The notes beneath the pieces were generated by a model. That model searched no databases. It saw only the letters and a program-made list of their open reading frames with translations, and had not been told where the DNA came from. The translations under genes and the position numbers were made by a program. Shown here in pieces: positions 12,607-23,962 of a DNA stretch of 64,000 bases (position 1 is the stretch's first letter; each line of letters starts with the position of its first letter). Source of the stretch: Pyrenopolyporus hunteri (Eukaryota > Ascomycota > Sordariomycetes > Xylariales > Hypoxylaceae); NCBI GenBank assembly GCA_902806595.1, contig CADCXC010000003.1, positions 1,922,001-1,986,000 on the forward strand. Reading direction: 5' to 3'.

Positions 12607-14274
12607 CTTGAGGAATACCCGGGCCCTTTAGTTAGAGGAAAGGGTGTCGTGATGGGCAAAGCATGGAAATCCAAGTGTTTATGTTCCACGATGTTGGCTG
12701 GCGGGTGGTGTTGGTGGTGTTGGTGGTGCTGGTGGTGCTGGTGGTGCTGGTGGTGCGGGTGGTGTACTGGCAGTAACCTGACGACGACGATAATGATGGA
12801 AGAGGTTCAGTAACGGCGGGGAGCTGGCTCCGTCACTTTACAAGGTACAAGGCCAACCCACATTGATACGTACCACCTCAGAGGTATAACCTATGTACCT
12901 ACCTGTAATGGACGTTACAGGTATAAGTAGGTAGGTAGATACCTGGAGAATACGTGGTGTAAGATTTTATGTAAGGCACGTTTGGGTATGGTTACCTAAG
13001 TAAGTACCAGGGTATTTAGAGACGATATTTCTAAGGCGAGACTGTACCTCGTAAAACTTGGACACGGATTGTTGCTTTTAATTTCTATTCCGTTGATACT
13101 TCTTACTCATGTGGGCACGGTACTTACGTGGGGAGCTTTTTTTTTCCCTTCTTTTCTTTTTCTCTTATCGATACAAATATATATCACGGCGTACATGTAG
13201 CTATCACATGGCTTCCATACCTATGTACCTAGGTAGCCGACTATAGAGGTGTGTACTTTTAAATACGCTTTCATGTGTACCTACATGTACCCGTCTGATG
13301 CCCGTGGCACTTTATATACAGGTGATGTCTATACTTAGGTACCTACCTAGGTTTACATGCATTCCAACTCATGGATCTGCCCACATGAAGTTAGGTACTA
13401 GGTATTTTCTAAGTCTACTACAACAAACTTACATGGTTTACTCCCCTTAACAGTATATTATACATAAACAACTATTTCAATTAATACCCATAAATATTGC
13501 GATTTGTTATGTCAATTAATGGTTTTTCCTGATGTTGAATCTGCTACCGCGGCCGTATTCTTAAACCTGGCTGAACAACCCCGCAGAGCTGAGCAATTAC
13601 GGTGGGCGGGGTGATGCTCTGAATGAAGTCTTGTCTCTGAGTCAAACATATTACGGTAATATGTACTACCTATTCACAGCAGTGGGTGTATAAGGAACCC
13701 AGTTATAAGTCATCGCAGGATTCGCATTTTCACCCCCTAATTTATTTGCTCGTCTTCTCAATTTAGAACCTACCAAGGTGACCATACAGACCTAACCAAC
13801 AGCTATCACTCTTCTAAGCTCCGCCATGAGATACATATTGCGCTAATACTCCTCAAACTGTGCTGACGATAGACGAAAAGAGGTTTAGAAATTTGTCGAG
13901 CGCTTAATTAATGCGGAGATCCGAAGAACATTGGTGTCATGTATAAGGTATCAAATGCTACGCTGAAGGAAAGGTGACAATTGAGGCCGTGAAATATTCT
14001 CTTTGAGTTACTAGGGATTAGTAGTTGGCTACCCTAATTGATACCAATATAGCTATCCGGGGGGGAAGTTTGACAGTGTACATTAGGTATGACTGTCTCT
14101 CCACATCCATCAAAAACGATATCCTAGCGTCCGTTCTCGTACCGGCCAGGCGTCCTACTGGGAGGTGATGACTAACAATCGGTTGGTAGAGTACTCCCAC
14201 CTCTCAAACTTCCCGGCAAGCAAGACGCCTGCCCTCGCTAGTATGCCCTGTGCACCACCACTTGGGTAGGTAGC
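12607..14274. other. 1.7 kb intergenic region with minisatellite and palindromic motifs
   Basis: No supported gene. The region contains the 5' flank of the UBA/UIM gene, a GGTGGTG-type minisatellite at 12703-12765, TAGGTACCTA motifs at about 12890-12960 and 13205-13420, and a T-rich pyrimidine tract near 13137-13165. The part next to 14274 is the 3' flank of the GPI-protein gene. Confidence 0.6.
12703..12765. repeat. GGTGGTGYT minisatellite
   Basis: About seven copies of a 9-base unit, GGTGGTGTT changing to GGTGGTGCT, lie about 100 bases upstream of the UBA/UIM start codon. The G-rich strand is the plus strand. Confidence 0.85.
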
Positions 14275-14751
14275 TCACAGCGCCAGCCACGTTCCGCCGA
14301 AAAACAGGAGAATCGCAATTGTGACGATAGGTGTCGCGGGATTTGTCGGCGGAACGCCCGGAGCGTCCAGAATCGGCAAGCCAAGTATGGTGCCCGCAGT
14401 AAGGTTCGCGGCGGCCCCGTCGAAGGCGGCCTGAGATAAGTTACCGCATCGTTGGTTCAACTCCGGGTCCATCATCATAGCCATCAGCTTCGGCGACTCG
14501 GTATCAAGTATCGCTCTGGCGGGAAAGGTGCCAAGGGGAGACGAGCGTAAGAAGGCTGCGCGATAGGTCGAGTTCAAGGCCACGACGGAGAGGTTAGCCA
14601 CTTTCGCATAATTCTGGCAGAGGGGCGAGGCGACCGCATTCGCGCTAGGGCTTTGTCGAGGTGCTAGGTTTTGCGCGATATCATCCTGGGCCACTGCGAT
14701 ATTGCAGATGGACAGGAGGAAGACGAGAAGGTTGAACGATAAGCGGAACAT
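14275..14751 (-). CDS. Small secreted GPI-anchored glycoprotein, function unknown
   Basis: Single exon, 158 residues from the ATG at 14751. An upstream in-frame methionine would add 30 residues but would hide the signal peptide, so the downstream start is preferred. Residues 1-22 (MFRLSFNLLVFLLSICNIAV then AQ) form a classical signal peptide. The mature part has four N-glycosylation sequons (NLS, NST, NLS, NLT) and two cysteines (SPLCQNY and NQRCGN), which could form one disulfide. The C-terminus is a proline-rich stretch and a hydrophobic tail (VTIAILLFFGGTWLAL), the layout of a GPI-attachment signal. A plasma-membrane or cell-wall location is inferred. I do not recognise a named family. Confidence 0.72.
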   Translation of the reverse strand: MFRLSFNLLVFLLSICNIAVAQDDIAQNLAPRQSPSANAVASPLCQNYAKVANLSVVALNSTYRAAFLRSSPLGTFPARAILDTESPKLMAMMMDPELNQRCGNLSQAAFDGAAANLTAGTILGLPILDAPGVPPTNPATPIVTIAILLFFGGTWLAL

Positions 14752-17138
14752 GATGAATGCGGGCTTTTCTTTGGTCCGGTGAGCCGAGGGAGAGAAACAC
14801 GGATTATTGGAGATCGAATGCTGTGGCCTGCCACGAAGCAATGTACTATGTAAACAATAGGATGGACGAAGAGAACCTTGGACGGAGGGTAGCAGGTGCA
14901 GAGATCAACTCATGAGAAAAATAAAAGAAAGAGAAAAATAAGACAGGGCCTGTCTTTTGAGAATAAGGTAGAAATAATATCATTCGACAAAGAATACGTT
15001 CTAGGAGAAAAGGGGGGGTTTGTCGGACCAGGGGTGATCAGACGTCTCAGATCCGGACCATGCGGTAGTTCGTGATAGCCGCTGATCGTAAGGTAGCCCC
15101 AACGTGGCTTATCACCTCGGCGCTTAGAGATCCCTATCGTGTTAGCCACACAATGACTTCTCTCCAAGGGGTACCTAGAGGTACCTAGACCGTATACGCC
15201 TCGATCTAACTATTAATAGACCCTAGCAATACGTCTAGAGGTATTATACATATTTACGATGTCTACGCCTAACGGCAACAGAGCCTCACTCACTCATCGC
15301 TATAGGCCAAAAATCGTAATTGATAGCATCGATTTAAATTGATTGCTAGAGCGGTCCGATCTACTCAACGAGATAATGAGATTCGGAACCTTTATTTAAC
15401 AAGATTAGAGAAAGATAGATGGATGAAAAAAGTATCTTACTATATATACTCTTCTTATGCAATCCGCAAGTAGATCTCGACTTTCACTCTTCATACTTGT
15501 CGTCATCCATATGATAGATTCTATTGCGGGCCCAGGACGAGACTCTGTCTCGAATCGTAAGCGTCCTCGGAATCTCGGTTCCTTTCCCTACCATAGGTGC
15601 CGGGGTTAGACTGACATTGACCTTGACAGATCGGGATCTTGCGCTCAAACCGTAACGGCTGCTGAAGAGCTTTCGGTGAATTCCCATTGCCTAGCTGCGT
15701 TCCGACGTTCGCCGGCGAGCCGACGGGTCTTTACGGTCCTGGCCGGGTTGCGACGTCTCCATTGATATTCTAGGACCGCCTTACCTGGAAACACTGCTAG
15801 CCGCGATGGGGGACGATCGTGCTATGATAAATAGAATGATCCCTTTCTAGACTCCTCTTAATCACGTGACTGTCATATGGCTCTTAACCTAGGAGATCAT
15901 TCCTAATGCTTTCCTTCCCTTTGATGATTTCCTGGCTGCTACGGCGATAGTTTCCTCAGTTGTTAATATATAATCCCTCAAGTACGGGGACTGGATTTCC
16001 GAGAATCGATCCCCCCAGAGAGTTACCGAAACGGTTCCTCGTAGTCTAAAATCGGATCCACTCTCGGCCGCTATTCGAGTCTCTTACTCTTACGAGACGA
16101 ACGTCCAAAGAATTAACGTACGATTTAGCCTTTTGAAGTTATCCACGTTTAGAGATAGTAACTGGGGTCTTCTAGAAAACGGAGGGTTATATTCATAAAC
16201 CCGCAAGCCGGTTCGTATAATAGCTTAATAGTTGTGTTAGGACGTGAGTTCGACTTCGATGACTGCCATAATCATGAGTAATTCCTAGAGAAGAGATAAG
16301 AAATATGTATTGTTCAACTGGAGTCAAAGACTCTTTTACTCTCTTAGAACTACCTAGGTGCGCGCTTCGAAAGGGCTACTCTATACTAAGTACTGATGGC
16401 AAGGTGGCGAAGGTCGCGACTCCGAAACGCTCACCGACTAGTTATCGTAAACTCTGACAATAGAACACTCTGTCTCCGACGCCGTTATGGATGGCTTTTG
16501 ATACGTACCACCTATATATCCATAACTAGGACCTAAGTTGCGGTAGTTTATTAATGCTGGAAAGGGGTGGGAGAGCTAATTTTGGGCTTACGGTAAGAGG
16601 CTGGATTTCTACGATTTCCCCTTTATAAGTATGAGTGTTAGTTTTAATTTTGTACACTTATTTGCTCAGCGATGTATGAAAAAAGTGACATATAATGACC
16701 CATTATATACACGCTCTCAGATGCTCAGATGTGCCTGCTTCAATGACGTTGGTGAGACATTCTTCCGCCTGGGATGAAGAGGCAACGCAGTATTAAGTTT
16801 GAAGTTGGACTCAAAGTGACAATTGTCTTTCTTCCAATAATGAACATCTCTTTGGGGTCCGCGAAAACTTCGCCGCAATTTAATAATAGCTCCAGATAAC
16901 TTCCAGCGCCTGCATTCCTTCGAAGAACCTCTATCTGAAAGAAGATGCGAAAGCCGACCCAGGGCAATCCAATACGACGAAACGACGAAACGAGAAGCAC
17001 GCTTAAGGCGCATTAGACCTGTGAAAACGCCGTACCCCCGCTATGCAATTCTATAGGTACCGAGCCAGGAAAAAGGGTTACCGACTCGTGCCTAAAGTTA
17101 AGTAACAAGAGTCGGATATCGCGTTGGATCGGCCTATG
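14752..17138. other. 2.4 kb intergenic region without a supported gene
   Basis: Only short frames without motifs are present. A frame at 16717-17013 is open for 98 codons but has no family resemblance. The left end is the promoter side of the GPI-protein gene, and the right end is the 3' flank of the E2 gene. Confidence 0.55.
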
Positions 17139-17980
17139 TTAGTTGTCGTCATCGTCGCTAGCCCCCTCATCCTCACCGTCTTCATCAAACTCTGCCGTCT
17201 CCGCGTCCTCGCCCGTGTCGCTGCCACCGAAGTCGAGCTCCTCGTCGCTCTCAGCCCAGAACGCAGCATCGTCGTCCGCCATCTTCGGCGGTGGCGGGGG
17301 TTCAAGGGTAGTGGGCATGACGAAATCGCTCGGAATATCGCTCCTGGATTTCTCGACTATTTCCCTGGCCCTTTTGTTGTAGCTAGCTCGGTCGTCTCGA
17401 TACATTACACTGGCGTCCACATTCGCTGGGGAGTTGATCTCGGGGTCATCTAAGAGAAGAAGTACAGACCGCAGCACAGACTCAACTCCTTGCAAAGGGG
17501 ACCAACGCTCACTAGCCTGCTCCCCGGACATGATATCTTCGCCTGGGGTGTGGAGTATGGAGATGCATAGTTTACCGTCGGGGTAGATGTTCGGATGATA
17601 GATAGGGATGAGGAATCTGAAAGTCGGTGGCTGGTAGGGATATTCCTCAGTGAAGGTCATTTCGGCCTATTGTAGAAAGGGTTCCGTGAGCGCCGATCTT
17701 AATCGAAGGTTACAATTGGGAGGCTGGCGTTTTAGAGAGCACTTACTTTGAAGTAGCCGCCGTTGAAGGCGCTGTCGGGGTTAACTACGATGAGGCCGAG
17801 ACGCCAACGAAGGATATTGGCATTTACTAACTACAAATTAACCAGGTGAGTATATGGCCCCGAGGGCGGAGGTCTGATCCCGCAACTTACGTCGATGTTC
17901 ACCCATTTCTCTTTGGAGAGTTCTTGCATTTCCGACATTAGTCGGTGCTTAGCGCCACCGGCAAGTCTCGAAGACGACAT
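17139..17980 (-). CDS. cdc34: Ubiquitin-conjugating enzyme E2, Cdc34 type
   Basis: Exons are 17891-17980, 17747-17830 and 17139-17666; introns 17831-17890 and 17667-17746 both have GTAAGT donors and phase 0. The product has 233 residues. The UBC fold shows the HPN motif at 82-84 and the active-site cysteine at residue 92 (HPNIYPDGKLC). The acidic-loop insertion that follows (HTPGEDIMSGEQASERWSP) is typical of Cdc34 and Ubc7 enzymes. The long acidic C-terminal tail rich in Asp and Glu, ending GASDDDDN, marks Cdc34, which works with SCF ligases to build Lys48 chains, for example on cell-cycle inhibitors. The start is fixed by MSSSRLAGGAKHRLMSEMQE, a normal E2 N-terminus. Confidence 0.94.
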
Positions 17981-19282
17981 TGTGAATGAGTATGTAGATT
18001 GAGGCTCGTAGTGCAAGGTAAGAAGGGTTCCGCGTGGGTTCAGTGGGAGAAAGATATGCGACTCGCGTGTCCTCGGATTTGAAAATCAGAGGAGCCTTAC
18101 TAACTAAAAACCGCCACCAGACCGACTCCTCCCAACGAATAGAAAGGAAAAGAAAAAGAAAAAGGCAGACTCGGAAAGCCGGGATAACGCCGCGTTATAC
18201 AGGGTCTTATGCTGGAGGAGAATGAAGTAAACCGAAAAACGCCGCGAACGTGGTTATGAAGATGCAACTGTCCTGCCCGACGTTTTTAAGGGAGAAAGAA
18301 TCAGGAATTGGTAGGTGTTTTTCAGTTGACGGCCGTCAGCCAGATGGGTTTATCTTTAATAGGTACCCGTCTTGTGTCGCTATCTGCGATTCCCGGCGCC
18401 TGACTCGTTCCTTAAACGGATCCCCACCAATGAGGTAATCACAACCTTGGTGGACAAGGACTGGGTCGTGGTCCTGACCAACGTGAATGAAACTTTTACC
18501 ATTTCTAAGGACGGATATAAGGGGGAGAATGGGTACTATGTACTTATATTTCCGCACGTGGTACCAGGTACCTATAGGGCCACCTCCACTACATAGGTGT
18601 GCTATGTTCGCGTTACTTGCCATCAAGTTTAGAATTTTGTAAATTTAGACAGTCGTACCCTGTACTCAGGCACTTTGTACTATGTACACAAAACCCTACC
18701 CGACGGGCGTAGTACCGTATGTATTGTAGATCTGACAGGCCGTAGATCATATCAGTCAACTTCACCTATAAAGTAGAGGTTTTCTGACAGTTAGCAAATA
18801 CCGATATAACATTGGCCAAACCCCGGTTCTCATCCATAGAGTGGTTTGCTGGCGACGTTGAGTCTTTAGGTACGTTACTGTAGATAGGTACCTAAGCTAG
18901 CCAGTAGGTACGTACTATCAGAACTAACAGCGGTTTATACGAAGATAGCGAGATTTATTCATCCACCATCCTAGCCTATCTAGACACATACGCATGGTTT
19001 AAAGCGCACCCTGCTTTGTCCGTTAGACCCTTTAGGGGTACTTAGCATCCCCGCGACCTTTGTTTGTGACTATCTACGTATATAATGTCACAGTCTACGG
19101 CATCTATAGGTACCTACATGTAGGTCGGTATATATCAAGCCCTTTCATGTGCTACTTAAGTAGGGAGGTGGGTGCTCCTAGGCGCAGGCGAGAGAGAATA
19201 GCACGTTTCGAGTGGGAAAAGCATTTAAGAGGTAAGCAAGCCTTCATCAGGTTTGGGCCATTGAATCTAAACTCACCCACAT

Positions 19283-19338
19283 AATGTACATGTATAGGTA
19301 TGTATGGTCATGTACATACCTACCTACCTACCTGCCTA
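19283..19338. repeat. TACATGTA and (TACC)n microsatellite
   Basis: TACATGTA palindromes run into four TACC/TGCC units. Part of the dispersed TAGG/CCTA motif family. Confidence 0.75.
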
Positions 19339-19408
19339 CACTAGCACGTATGCGCTTTGAACGAACATGTCAACTCTATTGGTGTAGTATTCGGGGTTGT
19401 GGGGAGAC

Positions 19409-19440
19409 TATTCCATTATTCCACTATTCCACTATTCCAC
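19409..19440. repeat. 8-base tandem repeat TATTCCAC
   Basis: Four copies of TATTCCAY in direct succession. Not in a gene. Confidence 0.85.
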
Positions 19441-20719
19441 CTTCTTAACCACCGGTATGAGGCACCACTTATCAGCGGTTCACCAGGGGATTACCTACCT
19501 AAGATATACTGATGCTAGAGTCCGAGACAATTTTTAAACAATAATATCTAAAGGGCGGAATGATGTATTGCCCAGAAACCTGAGAGACATGATCTATGAT
19601 ATGGTCCCTAGGTTGGTACTAGGTTGGCATCGCTATGTCTCTAGGTACCAAATGGATTAGCGGCATTGTTTGTCCCGGGCCAACGCGTAACCTACCTGCT
19701 TAGTTAGATAGATGCCCGCCCATGTTTCCCCTGCCGCACGGCTCTTTCTTTGGATGGCTCCCTGGGTAAGTCTAGGTGCAATACATGCTTGTCTGAGTAG
19801 GTGGTAAGTAAGCAAAAAGCTCATATGCATACAGGTAGATATGTACCTAGGCATTTAGTAAACAATTCCATCGTGTAACGCCTCATTGAAGAGGGCGTTG
19901 TAAAGATTATTACCTCGTCGCTTTAACGTACATAAGGTACCTACGTAAGACCTAGATGCTAGAAGGATCAGGTAGGTAATACGGAATACTATGGGTACAA
20001 TCCATACATGTACGTCCTGTACAAAGTACGTACCTACCTAGGTAAAGTTAAGGCAGGGGTGCGTTTAGGCTTGAGGTAGTGGGGGTGTATATAAGATAAG
20101 CGGGGCCTGAGCGGAACCAGGCGACTTGCCCAGTCGCAAGGCAAGGCACCTGCACTTCATTCCCTCCCCCCGTCCATCCGTTTCGCTTGTCACCATTACA
20201 ACCAACTTCACCTTGCATTCCTTCACCCAACGACCTGTCGACCCCGTCTTATCCCGCAATCGACGACGACGACGGCGACGACGGCAACGAGGTCTCGCAA
20301 AAATCGGCCACGGGCGTCCCCGTAGATCACCTATCGTTACTAGCAATTATTTTTAAGCCGTCCGATACGAGATCGCGGAGGATTCAGTCGGTGAATGCTG
20401 GTGGACTCGGGTATCTTCGACCACAACAGCCGGTCGGCGGTTTGGCGCGACTCGCCACAGTGATCGATCGACTCCATCATCCCACTCCTCAACACCTCCC
20501 CTATCGACAATCGCCCATCGAGCGCATCGTCACAAATCAATCCAACTGTAGTCTGACACCATTTTCGGCCTCCTAACTGCGTCTCCTCGTCACAGTCTGG
20601 TCCCTGTCAGCATCCCGACATCAATTTTTACCCACACTCTTTAGGGACTTCTGACGACATCTCCGCCATCGAATTACTTCGCGCTTCGTACTCCCGCAAT
20701 CCACTCACCGTTTTCCTCG

Positions 20720-22062
20720 ATGGCGACCATGTCATTCAATCCTCAAACGCCTCAGAGTCCTTCTCAGTTTTCTCCGACCACAGGTGACCAGTCATCGAGC
20801 ATGAACAGCTCCATGATCTCAGTCACTACCACTTTGCCTACCGTGAGTCAGGAATTCCTCGCTGCGGAACGTATCCAACTCTCGGTTTTTTGGAAGGAGG
20901 GAACCTGACAATCTTCCAACTATTGCGGGAAATTTGTTTCTTGCTAACATTCGCACCATCATAGCCGGCACATAGCGTAAATGGGTCAGCCCAAGCAACT
21001 GACATGTCCCACGATACTACGATGACGGATCCTTATTCGATGAAGCGGAAGTATCCTTTCGACGACAATGGAGATCATGAGCAGAAAAAAGTCAACCTCG
21101 AGAATCGGCGAGTTGGTATTGAGAACCTACACCTGGATGTCGGTGAAAAGTACCTACTTTGCAGTACTCGTAAGGCTCCCTTCAGTCTCATATAAGCCGT
21201 GCGCAGGCCATCTTTCTTTCCTCAGATCGATGGTAATTCTTGATGGCTATACTCGAATGGATTTTTGATACTTTTGGTTGACGCTGTTTCTCATCTAGCC
21301 TATTCCGCCTCCTTTCCCAGCCTGTCCGATGACTTCTTTGAGATGTTCGGGCTTACCGGCATCGCTGCCGAGGTTGCTCGTACAAAGCCCAACGGGGAGA
21401 AGAATGCGCTTCGCAAAACATACAAAGGTCAAATAAAGACTCTGGGACTAAGCGGCCACTTTGATGCTGTGAAAAAAGACCCCGATGCTCCTGATGGCCT
21501 CAAAGCATTGGCCGAAATCCCCGAGGACGTCTGGTTCAGTCGCGAAGTGAGCGGGAAGGAGATTGAGAAAGGACTGTCACAGATGCACCAAGCGCACCTA
21601 TCTCGAGCGATGACGATGGCCAAAGGCCCCATACCCAAGGCGATCTGGGATAGCTCGGTCCTCGGCGATCTAGCACCTGGGGCGTTGCCGAAGAAAGCTG
21701 GTCAGGACCCAACTACAAGACAAACAGCACCCAGCACTCCAGCTGCCTCGGCTCCTGGCGTTACTCCGAAGCCGGCCAAGCCATTGACACCCCAACTAGA
21801 TCGCGCTCGTCGAATTGGGAAGAAGCGAAGCTATCAGGACAGCAGCTTTGAGGGATACGGCGAAGGTTACGTCGATGACGACGCCGGCGGATATTCCACG
21901 GGCGATGGTGATGATCGGTCTAAGTTGAAGAGGAGAAAACAGGTGCACACAGATCATCCGTCTTCTGCAAGCCTCTTCACTGACCGATGACAGAACTCTG
22001 GCGAAACGCCATCCTTCAGAAGCGGCGGTGGCCAACATTACGGTGGGAGGATAGGGACGTGA
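20720..22062 (+). CDS. med19: Mediator subunit 19 (Rox3)
   Basis: Exons are 20720-20842, 20965-21169, 21299-21942 and 21994-22062; introns of 122, 129 and 51 bases have GTGAGT, GTAAGG and GTGCAC donors. The product has 346 residues. Family signatures are ENLHLDVGEKYLLC, SLSDDFFEMFGLTGIAAEVA, then the conserved KPNGEKNALRKTYKGQIKTL block and GHFDAVK. Fungal Med19/Rox3 sits at the head-middle boundary of Mediator and links activators to RNA polymerase II. The C-terminal half is rich in Pro, Ala and Asp and carries a nuclear-localisation-like RSKLKRRK. The last intron is the least certain: reading through gives an alternative stop at 21990. Splicing is preferred because a CTGAC branch and ACAG acceptor are present and the tail stays in frame. 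The first exon is Ser/Thr/Gln-rich and low in complexity. Confidence 0.88.
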
Positions 22063-23962
22063 CGTTAAAGATACCCGGATGAAGACGAGACACGACGGTT
22101 TCGCGAATCTGCGACGGTAGACCGGTTCCTCGAACTTTTTGTCGAAACCATATATCCGCGCAGCCCGCTACGGTCAATTTGCATTTCTCTTGATTTTAGC
22201 ATGGCGCGAGGCGTTCGGATAACGAGAAATTTAAACAACGGGTAGCATGGGCTTGAATGCCTGAGTACCATAAAATCGGATAACAGGCGGCCTAGCCCGG
22301 ATTGTCGTATATATTGCTTTGGAACGGGATAAAATCGACTCAGCCAAAACGTTGGGGTCCAGTTGTGTTAATACAGCGGTCAGCAGTTTACCAATAGGGA
22401 GCGAGCACATCGTAGTAATGTTCTAGGTCACTCGATTGCTTGGTCTTTTATAGGTAACCCGGATCGAATAACACCTTAGTTGGTAAACCGCCTATCTTGC
22501 CGATTGGGCTGACAATAGGCATTCTCGGGCGTGGGCCTTCGCTGGTAATGCATTTATAGGTGCCAGAGAAGGAGCCGGCTAAGGGGCTTGAGATTACAGA
22601 CGATTCGTTAATATTGCGAGGGCGCCGCGCCACCAATTGAAAGGTCGTTATCGAGGCTTCGTCAAAGAGACTACCTATCTATCTACCTAGGTAGTCAGGA
22701 GAAGGCGGGTTGCCCACCAGCTCGAGTTTGATTAGAAGCTTAGGGTTAGATGAGGGTTTAGCCATCTTCCCGGGGTGGTAGCCGATGGAGATAGCTGTCA
22801 TTCTTCCCGTCCGCGACCTCTCAACTCGTTTCGTTCGGCACCACATTGGTAGTTGAATATGATTGGCTTTGCATCAAAAATATTCATGACGCCGTCCGTT
22901 TATATCCTCTGCTTTGATTAATTGCCCACTCTTCGTTTTAAGACTACGGGTCGATTCGAGAGGATAAGGGGATAAGCTCATACCAGCAGACTGGCTCCAG
23001 GCAGTTTATTCCGGTACCCCACAGCCTTCCACTCCCGGAGACATTTTCGTATCACTCCCAGAGTCGTGGGAATGGGTTTGGGATGGTCCTCTGTAAGTTG
23101 GAGTCGCCGATGCTTTCATCGGGGAAACTACTAGAGGAAGTCCCTACAGACTTGGGTAGGATTCGTGATATTTGGACATCTTAGAACATTTGAACGACAA
23201 ACCGAGTATGCTAGACCACAGCCTAGAACGCTATAAAGTATTCGAATAAATTTCGCTCTCTAAAGAACAAGAAGGGGGAGTTGACGAAGCTCGCCTTGAG
23301 AGAGGACTCGAGTGACTGTAGGTCCCATACGTGCACCCACCCCAACCATACACAACGGGGCTAAGCTTGGCGAGGTACATATATGGAAGCTCCGCATTTG
23401 CAAAATGATCTGTATTTGTACAAGTACACTGTAATGATACTCTTGTTAGGTTAATGTTGGGCAGGTATATCGGTAAGGAGGTAGGCAGTACATGCAGAAG
23501 ACCACTGTCTACAGTTGTGTATGGCTTAGCTCGCGTAGGTCGTACATGCATGTAACTAAATGTATTTGCGGCATACGGATTCCCTGAGCTAGTACAAATA
23601 GCTACGCGTGCTCAGCCTGGGCTACCTCATTCAACCAAACTAGGTACCTACCTAGGTAGGTACCTCCTCCCTACCTAGGTAGTTATCCCTCAGCCTTCGT
23701 CTTTCACCACACTACAAACCAAATATCCAAATCTTCGTCCATCACACCTATCCATCTATGCTATTTGTGCTTTATAGCTCATTAACTCGTAGTGCATCCA
23801 ATTCTTCATCGTCCAGAACTAACTGCATAATCAACTTTATTTCCATACCTGAATATGCCGCCGGGCAAGAATGCATCTCGGTGAACTCTAGTTTTCGTCA
23901 CCAGCTTCTGAACCCTCTTAGATCTACCTATTAACTTAAACACTTAAAACATCGTCGTTATC
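22063..23962. other. 1.9 kb intergenic region
   Basis: No supported gene; short frames only. It holds the 3' flank of med19 and the promoter of the hydrolase gene. A CTACCTAGGTAG motif lies near 22672-22695 and a dense palindromic block at 23641-23682. Confidence 0.6.
23641..23682. repeat. Dense TAGGTACCTA palindrome block upstream of the hydrolase gene
   Basis: Overlapping inverted units of TAGGTACCTA and CTACCTAGGTAG fill about 40 bases, 280 bases upstream of the hydrolase start codon. The block could form a hairpin. A regulatory role is only inferred from position. Confidence 0.7.

Larger units (their letters stand above)
17981..20719. other. 2.7 kb intergenic region, divergent promoters of cdc34 and med19
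   Basis: No supported gene. It contains many TAGGTACCTA-like motifs (18550-19150 and 19960-20045), a TACCTACC run at 19283-19338 and an 8-base tandem repeat at 19409-19440. From about 20187 the plus strand has a 129-codon frame with CGA repeats (20262-20290). Its position directly before med19, and its composition, suggest 5' leader sequence rather than a separate protein. Confidence 0.6.

Noticed and set aside
14019..14040. GGGATTAGTAGTTGGCTACCC resembling the 3' half of 5S rRNA
   Set aside because: Only a short stretch matches; the internal control region and the 5' half are absent.
20187..20576. 129-codon frame upstream of med19
   Set aside because: Low-complexity translation of CGA repeats and leader-like sequence; no family motif. 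More likely 5' untranslated or promoter DNA.
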